From positions 124,001 to 188,000 of the forward strand of contig CAZBMZ010000006.1 of the NCBI GenBank assembly GCA_964492845.1: a stretch of DNA of 64,000 nt, read 5' to 3'. The position numbers and the translations under genes are program-made. Below are positions 1 through 9,682 of this stretch, piece by piece. The DNA is from JADJPF01 sp964492845 (lineage in GTDB: Bacteria > Acidobacteriota > Blastocatellia > Chloracidobacteriales > JADJPF01). The notes under the pieces are model-generated. The model saw only the letters and a program-made list of their open reading frames with translations, did no database searches and was not told where the DNA came from. The first letter of the stretch is position 1. Every line of letters starts with the position of its first letter.

Positions 1-2297
1 TGCAATGTAAGGTTGTAGTTTTGTACATAAGGAGTACGTGAACGACGGTCAACAGCAAAAACATCTGAGTCCGTAAAGTCGCTAAATACTGGTGCGCCAG
101 GAGTTAATTGATTTGTTGCAGAAAAAGAAAATAGTATTGGAGATTCTCCAATTGGATTATAAGCAGGCCCAGAATTAAAAGTATTAAATGGTAGTTGTCC
201 AACAAAGAAATCTTGTGAAAAACTATCATAAAATAGCCCCCATCCAGCACGCAGCACGGTTTTTCCTTTGCCGTTTATATCCCAAGTAATTCCAACACGA
301 GGAGCAAAATTATCTAAGTCCCGCTCATAAAGGCGTTCTATATCTTTACCAACTTGGACTAGGCCACGAGCAGAGTCAAAATTACTTAAGCGGTCACGTT
401 CTTCACCAAGCACGCCAAAATAATCATAGCGTAAACCATAATTAATAAGGACAGTTGGTTTAATACGAAAGCTATCTTGGAAGTAAAACCCAACAGAATT
501 TTGGAAAGTCCCACGTTGAGAATCACCTATCGCGCTACGTCCGCCGCTAGGCATTCCTGCTAGAAAATCGCTTAAAGAAGCAAAATCAATTCTTCCACGA
601 TATCCAGCATCAAAAAAGCCATTAACAAATGTTCGGCGAAACTCTACGCCAAACTTTAAGTCATGTTTAACAAATTTTGAGGAGAAATTATCAATTAATT
701 GTAGATTGGTAGCAATTCTACCTCTAGGAAGTGAAAGATTTGACCCTATTGGCTCAATTGAAGAACCTAAATTTGGGTCTTGACGGATTCTAATTACTGG
801 TAATCCAAAATCTCTTGGATTGGTAACACCTGTATTTAGACCAATTGCACTAGGATTAAAGTCGTTATCTTCAGAGAAAAAGTTTTGCTTAAATCGATTG
901 TAACCAAATCGAAGTTCATTAACTTTTGTGCTGGAAATGACTTTAACATAGGAAAGCGATGCAATTTGCACTTTGGTTGGTGTAACTGTGTTAAAGCCTG
1001 GTAATTTGCTACCTCCAACTAGTGCTAGAGGGAAGCTTTGATCACTATCTCCATAGTAATATCTTCCACTAAGTAAGTCTCTTGGAGAAAATGACTGGTC
1101 TATTTTTACTGTAGCGGCATTAACATCATTGCTTGCACGAGCAGCAACAGAAACATTTGGAGATGGATCAAAAAGTGGTACTGGAATATTAGGCGTTGGA
1201 TAAGGATTTCGATTAAGAATTTGAGCGATAATTGGATTTTTCACACCGCCTAAAGCAGCAATTTCAGCAGGGTCTGGAACACGTGCTAGACCTGTAACGC
1301 CAACGCGCTCACGTTGGCCTTCATAGTTGAAATAAAAGAAAGTTTTATTTTTTACAATTGGCCCACCTAAAGCAAAACCAAACTGATTATTACGAAATGC
1401 GTTTTGTGGATTTGGTTTAGTGTTAAAAAAATTACGTGCGTCTAATTTATCATTACGTAAAAATTCTAATACTGAGCCATGAAATTCATTTGTTCCTGAT
1501 TTAGTAACAATATTAACTATTGCTCCAGAATTACGACCATATTCTGGAGGGAAATTAGAAATAACAGCCAGTTCGGAAACTGCTTCTAGCGGCAAAATGG
1601 TTGCTGGAGTACCAAAAACACCTGCTTCATTAATTGCTGGTAAATTTCGGTAGCCATCATTCATATCTGTACCATCTAGCAAATAGTTATTAGCCCGACC
1701 ACGATTACCATTTACGCTAAAAAGCCCAAATGAGCCTGGAGCATCTGTTACACCGCTTGGATCTCCTGTTGTGCCTGGGGAAATTACTAGCAGTTTAGTA
1801 AAATCTCGTCCGTTAACAGGCAAACGCTCTATTTTTTTACTTTCAAATATTTGGCCTAATTGGTTAGAAGTTGTGTTAACTAGTGGAATTGTTGCTTCTA
1901 CTATAATGGCTTGAGATACAGAACCTAAATTAAGGACTATGTCTACGCGACGTTCTGAAGCAACTTCTACTAAAATATTTTTTACTAAGGCTGATTGGAA
2001 GCCATCTCTTTCAATTCTGAGTTCATAATTTCCTGTAGGAAGCTCAGGTAAAGAAAAATTACCTGCTTCATTAGTAACGGTGTTTCTTTCAATGCCTGTG
2101 TCAACATTTCTGGCCGTAACACTTGCACCACCAATGACGGCTGTTTCTGGGTCTGTAACTGTACCTAGAATTGTCCCTCGAAACGTTTGTGCTTGTATTG
2201 GGTTAGCAAATACTACAAGTAGTAGAAATAGGCATAGATTTTCTATGAAGATAGGCAAGAATTTTTGCCTATTAAATATTATTTGAGGATATTGCAT
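1..2297 (-). CDS. TonB-dependent receptor, Oar-like (3' end beyond window)
   Basis: Outer-membrane beta-barrel receptor, probably for uptake of large substrates. The minus strand is open from an ATG at 2297 to the window edge (765 codons), so the C-terminus is missing. The start is backed by GAGGA seven bases upstream. The first 37 or so residues form a signal peptide ending near QAQ. A carboxypeptidase-regulatory-like domain follows (GTILGTVTDPETAVIGGASV), then a plug domain (LPVNGRDF, LLDGTDMND, EYGRNSGAIVNIVTKSGTNE) and barrel strands. This architecture is typical of Acidobacteriota and myxobacterial Oar proteins. The substrate is unknown. It resembles the receptor at 26526-29552 in layout but is clearly divergent. 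Confidence 0.9.
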   Translation of the reverse strand, partial: MQYPQIIFNRQKFLPIFIENLCLFLLLVVFANPIQAQTFRGTILGTVTDPETAVIGGASVTARNVDTGIERNTVTNEAGNFSLPELPTGNYELRIERDGFQSALVKNILVEVASERRVDIVLNLGSVSQAIIVEATIPLVNTTSNQLGQIFESKKIERLPVNGRDFTKLLVISPGTTGDPSGVTDAPGSFGLFSVNGNRGRANNYLLDGTDMNDGYRNLPAINEAGVFGTPATILPLEAVSELAVISNFPPEYGRNSGAIVNIVTKSGTNEFHGSVLEFLRNDKLDARNFFNTKPNPQNAFRNNQFGFALGGPIVKNKTFFYFNYEGQRERVGVTGLARVPDPAEIAALGGVKNPIIAQILNRNPYPTPNIPVPLFDPSPNVSVAARASNDVNAATVKIDQSFSPRDLLSGRYYYGDSDQSFPLALVGGSKLPGFNTVTPTKVQIASLSYVKVISSTKVNELRFGYNRFKQNFFSEDNDFNPSAIGLNTGVTNPRDFGLPVIRIRQDPNLGSSIEPIGSNLSLPRGRIATNLQLIDNFSSKFVKHDLKFGVEFRRTFVNGFFDAGYRGRIDFASLSDFLAGMPSGGRSAIGDSQRGTFQNSVGFYFQDSFRIKPTVLINYGLRYDYFGVLGEERDRLSNFDSARGLVQVGKDIERLYERDLDNFAPRVGITWDINGKGKTVLRAGWGLFYDSFSQDFFVGQLPFNTFNSGPAYNPIGESPILFSFSATNQLTPGAPVFSDFTDSDVFAVDRRSRTPYVQNYNLTL

Positions 2298-2544
2298 AAG
2301 ATGTTCCTCTTAGTTGATTTGTTTACAGCTTTTATTTAATAAAAACGATTTAACCATATTAATTGCCCAACTACAACAAATAATAGGTGTTTATTTATAT
2401 TAGGATTTGCTATCATTTGTTAAAAATTAAACAAAAAATTAACAAAATAGCCCCAATAGAAGTTTCTTAAAAAGTCCAATAAAGTTAACTAAGTATAGTT
2501 ATTTAATCAATACAATTTTATCTTTAAGTTAGGTAAATTTTTTT

Positions 2545-4488
2545 ATGAAAAAAAGTTTAATTATTAAATTACTTTCTATTTCTGTTTGTTTGATGATTAG
2601 TTTCTTAAGTTTATCAACTAATAGTGATGCGCAGTCAAAACAGACGAAAAACGTTGCAAAAGCAACAAATGAGCGTGGGTTAGGGTTAGCTACAGTAGCA
2701 AATTGGCCGACAAGCTCTAAACGCTATGCTTTAGTTATAGGTGTTGAAGAGTATCAAGATAAGCAAATTACTCCTTTAACGGCTGCGGTTAATGATGCCA
2801 AGTTGCTAGCTGATGCTTTAACAAGATATGCTGGGTTTCCTGCTGATCAAGTCGTCTTGCTAGCTTCTGATCAGCCAGCAGAACGCCAACCAACTAGGGA
2901 AAATATCTTAAGACGACTATCAAATTTAAGAGCCGTAATTCCACCAGATGGGTTACTTTTGGTTTCTTTTGCTGGTCATGGGATAGAAAGAGATGGAAAA
3001 GCATTTCTTTTACCAGCTAATGCTCAAGTAAGTGGAGATATTACCTTACTAGAAGATACAGCAATAAGTGTTAATAATATTAAAGAGCGTATCCGTCAAA
3101 CAGGTGTTAAACAAGTTATGGTAGTTTTGGATGCTTGCCGAAATGACCCAACCGCAGGTAGAGCAGACGCACCTAATAATCTATCAGAAGCCTATACACG
3201 CGGCTTTAGTTTTGATGTACGTAATCAGGAAGTAAATGCGTTTGCTACGCTTTATGCTACTAATGTTGGAGCAAGAGCTTATGAAAACACAGAAAAGAAA
3301 AACGGTTATTTTACCCTAGCAATAGTTGAAGGCTTAAAGGGCGGTGCAGCAAATGAAAAAGGCGAAGTAACTTTAGAATCCTTAAAAAAATATGTTCAAG
3401 AAGAAGTTCCTAAACGGGTAAAAATTGATTTAGGTGTAGGGAAAAAACAAGAACCTCAAGTTATAGTTGAAGGCTATAAGGCTAATGATTTAGTAGTTTC
3501 AATTACAGTAAATGTTAATGTTAATGGTGCTACTGCTAGCACAACTACAACAACTACAAATATAGCAACTAGCACAACAAGTTCAACAACTAGTACAACA
3601 ACAATTGGAGCAGGTGGTTTAGCACTTAAAACTTATGAATTTAAGACTGTAGACTTAAATGTTAATGGAAAAGTCATTAAAGAAGGTACAAAACAAGCTA
3701 AAAGTTATTCAGAGAATTTAGCAGAAGGTATTGCTTTAGAAATGGTAGAAATACCATCAGGAAGCTTTTTAATGGGTTCAGAAAAAGAAGAAGAATATAG
3801 TGGTAGATATGACAAAAACGAAATGCCACAACATAAAGTTAATGTACCTGCATTTTACTTAGGCAAATTTGAAGTAACACAAGCACAATGGAAATTTGTT
3901 GCTGCTTTGCCAAAAGTTAATATAGATATAAAAGCAAAACCTTCGGTTTTTCGTGGAGATGATTCACCTGTTGAGCAAATAACTTGGGATGATGCTGTGG
4001 AGTTTTGCGCTAGACTCTCAAAACACACAGGCAAGGAATATCGATTGCCTACAGAAGCAGAGTGGGAATATGCATGTCGTGCTGGAACAGATACTATGTA
4101 TAGTTTTGGAGATAGTATTACTTTAACTCAAGTTAATTTTACAGGAATAATGTCAGGGCATTATCGAGGGCCAGAGCCAGAAGGCTACTTAAATCAGACA
4201 TTTGCTGTTGGTACGTCAAAAGTAGCTAATAATTTTGGATTATTTGATATGCATGGAAATGTTTGGGAATATTGTCAAGACGTTTGGCATGAAAACTATG
4301 AAGGTGCGCCAACAGATGGAAGTGCTTGGTTAACAGGTGGTGATCAAGCAAAAAGAATTGCTCGCGGAGGTTCATGGATTTGTCGCGGAGGTGCTTGTTA
4401 TTCAGCTTATCGCAATGATTTAGAATTAACTTGGAAGCGCAATGATTATGGGCTACGGGTCGCAATGACCGTTCCAGCAAAGAAATAA
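2545..4488 (+). CDS. Secreted caspase-like protease fused to FGE/SUMF1 domain
   Basis: 647 residues. A signal peptide (MKKSLIIKLLSISVCLMISF, cleavage near residue 30) is followed by a peptidase C14-like domain (about 55-310). Its dyad is visible as His145 in FAGHG and Cys198 in VVLDACRND. A Thr/Ser-rich linker (about 330-355) leads to a formylglycine-generating-enzyme-like domain (about 398-645) with IPSGSFLMGS, RLPTEAEWEYA, FDMHGNVWEY and RGGSW. Cys613 and Cys618 are spaced CxxxxC as in copper-dependent FGE, whereas most FGE-like paralogues lack them. Caspase and FGE-like fusions are known in bacteria, but the physiological target is unknown. No sulfatase gene is in the window. Active extracytoplasmic proteolysis is inferred. 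Confidence 0.85.
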   Translation: MKKSLIIKLLSISVCLMISFLSLSTNSDAQSKQTKNVAKATNERGLGLATVANWPTSSKRYALVIGVEEYQDKQITPLTAAVNDAKLLADALTRYAGFPADQVVLLASDQPAERQPTRENILRRLSNLRAVIPPDGLLLVSFAGHGIERDGKAFLLPANAQVSGDITLLEDTAISVNNIKERIRQTGVKQVMVVLDACRNDPTAGRADAPNNLSEAYTRGFSFDVRNQEVNAFATLYATNVGARAYENTEKKNGYFTLAIVEGLKGGAANEKGEVTLESLKKYVQEEVPKRVKIDLGVGKKQEPQVIVEGYKANDLVVSITVNVNVNGATASTTTTTTNIATSTTSSTTSTTTIGAGGLALKTYEFKTVDLNVNGKVIKEGTKQAKSYSENLAEGIALEMVEIPSGSFLMGSEKEEEYSGRYDKNEMPQHKVNVPAFYLGKFEVTQAQWKFVAALPKVNIDIKAKPSVFRGDDSPVEQITWDDAVEFCARLSKHTGKEYRLPTEAEWEYACRAGTDTMYSFGDSITLTQVNFTGIMSGHYRGPEPEGYLNQTFAVGTSKVANNFGLFDMHGNVWEYCQDVWHENYEGAPTDGSAWLTGGDQAKRIARGGSWICRGGACYSAYRNDLELTWKRNDYGLRVAMTVPAKK

Positions 4489-4500
4489 TAATTGATTAAA

Positions 4501-4534
4501 ATATGAGGAGATATAAAAATCTCCTCATATTTTT
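4501..4534. terminator. Bidirectional terminator between convergent genes
   Basis: Perfect 12-bp inverted repeat: ATATGAGGAGAT (4501-4512) and ATCTCCTCATAT (4519-4530), with a 6-base loop. TTTT follows on the plus strand and A residues precede it, so it can serve both the caspase-FGE gene and purM. Confidence 0.85.
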
Positions 4535-4549
4535 GGCAAAGTATTTTAA

Positions 4550-5581
4550 TTAAACTAGTTTAACTTCCTTATTTCCTACAGTTATTTCACCAATATGATA
4601 ACAAGGCTCATTTAAGTTCTTAAAATGGGTCATTACGGTTTCAAAGTTTTCTTTAGAAACAACTACTATCATTCCTATACCCATATTAAATACTCGATAC
4701 ATCTCATTTTGATCAATATTGCCAATTTTTTGCATTACCTCAAAAACAGGCAACACCGGCCAAGTACCTAGATTTATTACTGCTTGAGTGTTATCTGGCA
4801 AAATACGAGGAATATTTTCTAAGAAACCTCCTCCAGTAATATGAGCTAGTCCATTAACTAAATCTTGCTCAAAAAGTTCTGATAGAGTAGGGAAATAGTT
4901 GCGATGAGCTTTAAGTAAGGCTTCGGCTACTGTGCTATTTAATTCTGGTAAATGGCTATCTACACTATGTTTAGCAATATCAAAAAATAGCTTACGTGCT
5001 AAACTGTAACCATTAGTATGTAAGCCTAAAGAGGGAAGCCCAATTAGTTGATCACCAGCTTTAATTTTACTGCCATCAATGATTTTATCTCGGTCAACAA
5101 CTCCAAGAATAAAGCCAGCAACATCATATTCACCTGCTGAGTAAAAACCGGGCATTTCTGCCGTTTCTCCGCCAATTAATGGACAATTAGCCTCAAGGCA
5201 AGCACGAGTAATGCCTTCAATAATATCTGCTACTATGCTTGGAGAAAGTTCACCTGTAGCAATATAGTCCATAAAAAATAAAGGTCTTGCTCCTTGAACT
5301 GCAATATCATCAATACAATGAGCAACTAGGTCATAGCCAATTGTGTTATGAATACCTGTTAGAAAAGCAATTTTTAGTTTAGTGCCGACTCCATCGGTAC
5401 TTGCTACTAAAACAGGATCTTTCATATTTTGAAAGTTTGTACGAAAAAGTGCGCCAAAACTTCCTATTTCTGTTAAGACTTGTGAATTAAAGGTTTTACG
5501 AGCTAAGTTTTTTATTCGGTGTTTAGCTTCATTGGCTGCGTCAATGTTTACACCGGCTTGTTGATAAGTGATTTTTTCCAT
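4550..5581 (-). CDS. purM: Phosphoribosylformylglycinamidine cyclo-ligase (AIR synthetase)
   Basis: Fifth step of de novo purine synthesis: ATP-dependent ring closure of FGAM to aminoimidazole ribotide in the cytoplasm. 343 residues, the usual PurM length. The nucleotide/substrate-binding segments STDGVGTKLK (61-70) and GGETAEMPG (137-145) are intact, as is the glycine-rich ITGGGFLENIPR segment of the AIRS C-terminal domain. It begins two bases after the stop of the DUF3006 gene and is probably cotranscribed with it. No other pur genes are nearby, so the pathway is dispersed. Confidence 0.97.
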   Translation of the reverse strand: MEKITYQQAGVNIDAANEAKHRIKNLARKTFNSQVLTEIGSFGALFRTNFQNMKDPVLVASTDGVGTKLKIAFLTGIHNTIGYDLVAHCIDDIAVQGARPLFFMDYIATGELSPSIVADIIEGITRACLEANCPLIGGETAEMPGFYSAGEYDVAGFILGVVDRDKIIDGSKIKAGDQLIGLPSLGLHTNGYSLARKLFFDIAKHSVDSHLPELNSTVAEALLKAHRNYFPTLSELFEQDLVNGLAHITGGGFLENIPRILPDNTQAVINLGTWPVLPVFEVMQKIGNIDQNEMYRVFNMGIGMIVVVSKENFETVMTHFKNLNEPCYHIGEITVGNKEVKLV

Positions 5582-5583
5582 AA

Positions 5584-5826
5584 TTAAAGCTTAAAGTCTG
5601 TTTGGTCAGGGTCGTTATCTTTAGTAAGTTCTTGCAGTAAATCTTTAGTGCGTTGTTCAGCAGTGGCACGACTAGCAGGATCAGAAATAAAAGAAATGTC
5701 AAAATAATCTCCAGCACGAACGCCTTCAGGAAGATATTCTATTGGGATATCTAGGTTAATTTCTTCCCTATCTACAATAAGCATTACCGCTATATTTGAC
5801 TCAATACGGTCAATAAATACTTTCAT
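5584..5826 (-). CDS. DUF3006 family small protein
   Basis: 80 residues matching the DUF3006 pattern: an N-terminal IDRIE strand, a central LDIPIEYLPEGVRAGD segment, then an acidic helical tail. The family has no assigned function and is usually predicted to be a small beta-strand protein. It lies directly upstream of purM with a 2-bp gap, so the two are likely translated from one mRNA. A link to purine synthesis is only contextual. Confidence 0.75.
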   Translation of the reverse strand: MKVFIDRIESNIAVMLIVDREEINLDIPIEYLPEGVRAGDYFDISFISDPASRATAEQRTKDLLQELTKDNDPDQTDFKL

Positions 5827-5997
5827 AAATTTACAAGATTATGCCTTAAAAAAAGGGTTACTAAATGCTTGCTTTATTAAGAATAAAGAATTTAGAATGC
5901 TGGCTTAGTATATCTGTGAGTGACTAACACACAAAAGCCTATTTGCCGACTATCAATTAATTAAGGTTATTAAAGCTAAAGGGAGAATCAAGAACTT

Positions 5998-8226
5998 ATG
6001 CGGGGACAACTAAACCAAGATTGTTTACCAGATGTGTTAAGACAAATTTATTTAGAGCGTAGATCTGGTTGTTTAAGGTTAACTCAAGACCATACTCGAA
6101 AAGAAATATTTTTTGAGCTAGGAGCAATGGTTTTTGCCTCTAGTAATCGTCGAGAAGACCGAATTGGTGAAAGTATGCTTAGACATAGCACTATTAGCCA
6201 AGAACAATTTGATTTAGCTCAAGCTCATATGGGTAGAGGTAAACGCTTTGGTAAGATTTTAGTAGACCTAAAAATAATTTCTGAACGGGATTTAATTGCT
6301 AATGTTACTTTTCAGGTATTAGATATAATTTATTCAGTATTTAACTGGACAGTAGGCAGTTATGAATTTTATGAAGTAGGAAAAACTATTTCTGAAGACC
6401 TAAAATTAGATCTTTCTACAGCTAGCATTATTTTAGAAGGTGTCCGCCGAATTAGTGATATAGACGTTATTGAGCGTGGACTGGGTGACTTAAATAGATT
6501 AGTTGGGCCATCAACTAACCCATTGCTTAGACTTCAAACACTTTCCTTAAGACCACTTGAGCGACAAATTATAGATGTAATTAGAGAACCTTTAAGCTTG
6601 ATCAAATTGCTGGTAAAAGTAAAATCACCTGCGGAAACTGTCTTAAGATCTTTATATGGTTTGTTATCTGCTGGAGTGTTGGAGCGATTTGCCCCTGCGG
6701 AACTTTCACAAGAAAGCGGTAAAATGGAAGTTCCAGAAAAAGTAGTACGTCAAACTTTAGGAATGGGTGAACCTGTTCCGGTTGTGGTGGCTAGTAATCG
6801 GCAAACTGGCGCACATAAAGTTGATGAAATGGCACTAAGACGACGAATAGACTTAGTAAAAGCTAGAATGAAAGATGGGGATATATATCAATTATTTGCT
6901 ATTACTCCAGGATGTGAATTAGAAGAATTACAAAATGCTTATTACAAATTAGCTAGAGAATTTCACCCAGACCGCCATTTATCTGCAACTAAAGAATTAA
7001 GAGGCGAAATAGATGAGCTATTTACACAATTAACTAATTTATATGACCAAGCACGTAGTTTGATAGTAGTTGAAACTACCGCAATGCCAGTTCCATCAGG
7101 CGTTACAGGCCCAATTAGGCGCAATACTGCACCACAACCGTTAGAAAATCTTCCGCCAACACCAGCACAAAAACAAAGCGCAACAGGGAAGTTTGCTAAT
7201 GTAGAACCAAGTCCGGTACAAGCCCCTGTCATTGCACAAACATTAGAACATCATTCTACTAAGCCCTTACCTAGCTTTGAAGAAAGCTTAAGCACTGATA
7301 CTACAGAAGATGCTGTATTAGAAGATGAAACATTGTCTTTAGGCACAGGTTCCTTAGCTAGCAATGCAAAGCCATTTAGTAGAACAGGTAGCAAATTAGC
7401 TGTTGCTGAGCTAGATATTAAGCTAAAACAAACCATTTTGGATGCTCCTGCAATTACACAATCTTTAGAAGTTGCAAAAGAAGTTGATTCACCTACAGAA
7501 GCCTTGGTCAACACTTCTGAGGCTGAAGCTTTGATGGATGCTTTAGATGAACTCTCTCAACTTGCTACACCCGCTGTTGAGGAGGAAAATTATTCATCTA
7601 TGACAGAACCATTAGCTTTATCATCAGAAAGCCAAGCTTTAGAAAGCCCCGTTTCCCCAACTACAGTTATGTCAGAAAATACAAGAATAGTTGAAGCATC
7701 GCTTTCTACAACTGTATTAGATAATCTTTCTACAGAAGAAGTAATGATAAATCTAACAGAAATGGAATCAGCAACAACTAGTCCGCTGGTAGAAACTGCG
7801 CCTGTTTTAGATGAACAAGAACAAGCAGAACAGCTTTTTGTTATTGGGCGCAATGCTTTTCAATCTAAAGATGTTGGTGGAGCAGTAAAAAATTTACGTG
7901 AAGCAGTAAAACTTGCTCCTAGACAAACCCGCTATAGATTATTGTTAGGACATGTTTTATCCAATAATCAACGCTGGCAAAAAGAAGCAGAAGAGCAATT
8001 TAACCAAGTTTTAGACATTGAACCACAAAATGTAATGGCTCATTTAGGTTTAGCTCAACTTTACAGCAAAGTAGGTTTAGTTCGTAGAGCAGAAAATGAG
8101 TTTAGAGAAGCCTTAAAAATAGAACCTCAAAACCCAGTTGCTAAAAAAGGCTTAAAAGCAATTATTGGAGATGATACTTTAGGCGTACCTAGCTTTTTAA
8201 GTAAATTACTACCAAGTAATAATTGA
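5998..8226 (+). CDS. DUF4388-DnaJ-TPR protein
   Basis: 742-residue cytoplasmic protein, no signal peptide. The N-terminus (1-125) is a DUF4388 domain (LPDVLRQIYLERRSGCLRL, FASSNRREDRIGE), a family linked to gliding and two-component signalling in myxobacteria and acidobacteria. A DnaJ-like domain (about 290-355) keeps the HPD loop at 323-325. An acidic, low-complexity Ser/Thr/Pro-rich linker (about 356-605) connects to TPR repeats (about 615-720). It shares the DUF4388-DnaJ core with 12722-14545 but has a TPR tail. It may couple an Hsp70 partner to a regulatory assembly. The specific role is unknown. Confidence 0.85.
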   Translation: MRGQLNQDCLPDVLRQIYLERRSGCLRLTQDHTRKEIFFELGAMVFASSNRREDRIGESMLRHSTISQEQFDLAQAHMGRGKRFGKILVDLKIISERDLIANVTFQVLDIIYSVFNWTVGSYEFYEVGKTISEDLKLDLSTASIILEGVRRISDIDVIERGLGDLNRLVGPSTNPLLRLQTLSLRPLERQIIDVIREPLSLIKLLVKVKSPAETVLRSLYGLLSAGVLERFAPAELSQESGKMEVPEKVVRQTLGMGEPVPVVVASNRQTGAHKVDEMALRRRIDLVKARMKDGDIYQLFAITPGCELEELQNAYYKLAREFHPDRHLSATKELRGEIDELFTQLTNLYDQARSLIVVETTAMPVPSGVTGPIRRNTAPQPLENLPPTPAQKQSATGKFANVEPSPVQAPVIAQTLEHHSTKPLPSFEESLSTDTTEDAVLEDETLSLGTGSLASNAKPFSRTGSKLAVAELDIKLKQTILDAPAITQSLEVAKEVDSPTEALVNTSEAEALMDALDELSQLATPAVEEENYSSMTEPLALSSESQALESPVSPTTVMSENTRIVEASLSTTVLDNLSTEEVMINLTEMESATTSPLVETAPVLDEQEQAEQLFVIGRNAFQSKDVGGAVKNLREAVKLAPRQTRYRLLLGHVLSNNQRWQKEAEEQFNQVLDIEPQNVMAHLGLAQLYSKVGLVRRAENEFREALKIEPQNPVAKKGLKAIIGDDTLGVPSFLSKLLPSNN

Positions 8227-8251
8227 AAATATAAAAATTAAAACCTCTTTT

Positions 8252-8281
8252 AAAGCCCTGGGACTAGATTCGCAGGGCTTT
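8252..8281. terminator. Terminator hairpin after DUF4388-DnaJ-TPR gene
   Basis: AAAGCCCTG (8252-8260) pairs perfectly with CAGGGCTTT (8273-8281) across a 12-base loop. It lies between two convergent genes. The trailing T stretch is broken (GATATTTTAATTTT). Confidence 0.7.
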
Positions 8282-8287
8282 GATATT

Positions 8288-8476
8288 TTAATTTTCTTCT
8301 TTTCCTTTGCGGCCAATAAATAAAAGGCTAATTCCTGTAACCAGCAAAAGACCACCTAAACCATGAAAAATAATTAAATATTGTGGCATTCCTAAAGTAC
8401 GCTTAATGATAATACCAGTAGCAATTAATGCTAAAGCTAGGACAATGGCAATAATACCAGGTGTTTTAGTTTTCAT
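8288..8476 (-). CDS. Small two-helix membrane protein
   Basis: 62 residues: a basic N-terminus, two hydrophobic helices (about 7-25 and 32-53) and a charged tail (GRKGKEEN). The ATG is preceded by GGGG at ideal spacing. It lies 18 bases downstream of the M20 amidohydrolase on the same strand, so the two are probably cotranscribed. No family recognised. Confidence 0.6.
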   Translation of the reverse strand: MKTKTPGIIAIVLALALIATGIIIKRTLGMPQYLIIFHGLGGLLLVTGISLLFIGRKGKEEN

Positions 8477-8494
8477 TTTTTCCCCTTAAAGATT

Positions 8495-9682
8495 TTATTT
8501 ATTTGTTTTTAGAAACTCACAAGCAATAAGTTTTAGCATTTCTACGCCTATAGGCAATGCTTCTTCATCAAAATTAAAAAATGGGCTATGGTGTGGATGA
8601 ATTAAGCCTTTTTCAGAGTTTTGAGAACCAACAAAAAAGAAACATCCAGCAACGTTAGATAGAAAATAAGCCATATCTTCGCCTGCCATAGTGCGGGCCC
8701 GGTCATCGGAAATAACATTTTCTTTTCCTACTATTTTTGCCGCAATTTGTCGTACAAACTCAGCCATATCAGGGTTATTGATTGTTGGTGGCCCAAGGCG
8801 TTCATATTTAATCTGACATTCCGCTCCTAGGGCTTTTGCTGTGTTAGTAACAACTTGATTAAACAGATCAGGAACTTTTTCATAAGCTTCTTGGCTAAAT
8901 GTGCGTATTGTGCCTCGAAGTTCTGCTGTTTCTGCAATTACATTAAAGGCTTGACCAGCATGAAAACTTCCTACCGTTACTACTGCTGAATCTAGTGGGT
9001 TAACATTACGAGCAACTATGCTTTGCAGCATATTGACAATCTGACAAGCTGTTAAAATTGCATCTACGGTTTGATGTGGCATTGCACCATGTCCGCCACG
9101 ACCTTTAACTACAAGTGAAAATTCATCTACTGAAGCCATAACAGGGCCAGTAATTACACCTATTTGGCCTACAGGCAAGCCATTCCATAAATGTAGTCCA
9201 AAAGCAGCATCTACTTTTGGATTTTCTAAAACACCCTGTTCAATCATCCTTAAAGCACCATTTCCGCCTTCTTCCCCTGGCTGAAAAACTACTTTTAGTT
9301 GACCTGATAGATCATTAATTAATGGTACTAATTGTTTAGAAGCAGTAAGTAAGGCTGCCATATGTCCATCATGTCCACACGCATGCATGATTCCTGTGTG
9401 TGAAGAGCAGTAATCTAGGGAATTTTCTTCTGCTACAGGCAAAGCATCCATATCGGCTCTAAGCATTAGGCATGGGCCAGGTTTACCGCTATTAATTAAC
9501 CCTACTACCCCGGTTTGAGCAATATTAGTTTCTACCTTGTAGCCAAAACTAGCTAACTTTTTAGCTATAAACTCAGAACTCTTTTTTTCTTCAAACTTTA
9601 ACTCTGGGTGTTTGTGAAACCATCGACGGTTAGAAATTAATTCTGATTTGTCATCTGGGGAAATGCTTACAGCTAATGTCAT
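8495..9682 (-). CDS. M20 family metallo-amidohydrolase
   Basis: 395 residues, typical of the M20D group (IAA-amino-acid hydrolase, N-acyl-amino-acid or N-acetyldiaminopimelate deacetylase). It hydrolyses an acyl-amino-acid amide bond using two metal ions. The motifs RADMDALP (75-82) and MHACGHDGHM (99-108, with Cys102 and His104 as expected ligands) are intact, as is the dimerisation domain with GGHGAMPH. No signal peptide. The start is supported by AGGA seven bases upstream. The substrate cannot be fixed from sequence. Two 13-bp direct repeats lie just upstream (9735-9772). Confidence 0.9.
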   Translation of the reverse strand: MTLAVSISPDDKSELISNRRWFHKHPELKFEEKKSSEFIAKKLASFGYKVETNIAQTGVVGLINSGKPGPCLMLRADMDALPVAEENSLDYCSSHTGIMHACGHDGHMAALLTASKQLVPLINDLSGQLKVVFQPGEEGGNGALRMIEQGVLENPKVDAAFGLHLWNGLPVGQIGVITGPVMASVDEFSLVVKGRGGHGAMPHQTVDAILTACQIVNMLQSIVARNVNPLDSAVVTVGSFHAGQAFNVIAETAELRGTIRTFSQEAYEKVPDLFNQVVTNTAKALGAECQIKYERLGPPTINNPDMAEFVRQIAAKIVGKENVISDDRARTMAGEDMAYFLSNVAGCFFFVGSQNSEKGLIHPHHSPFFNFDEEALPIGVEMLKLIACEFLKTNK

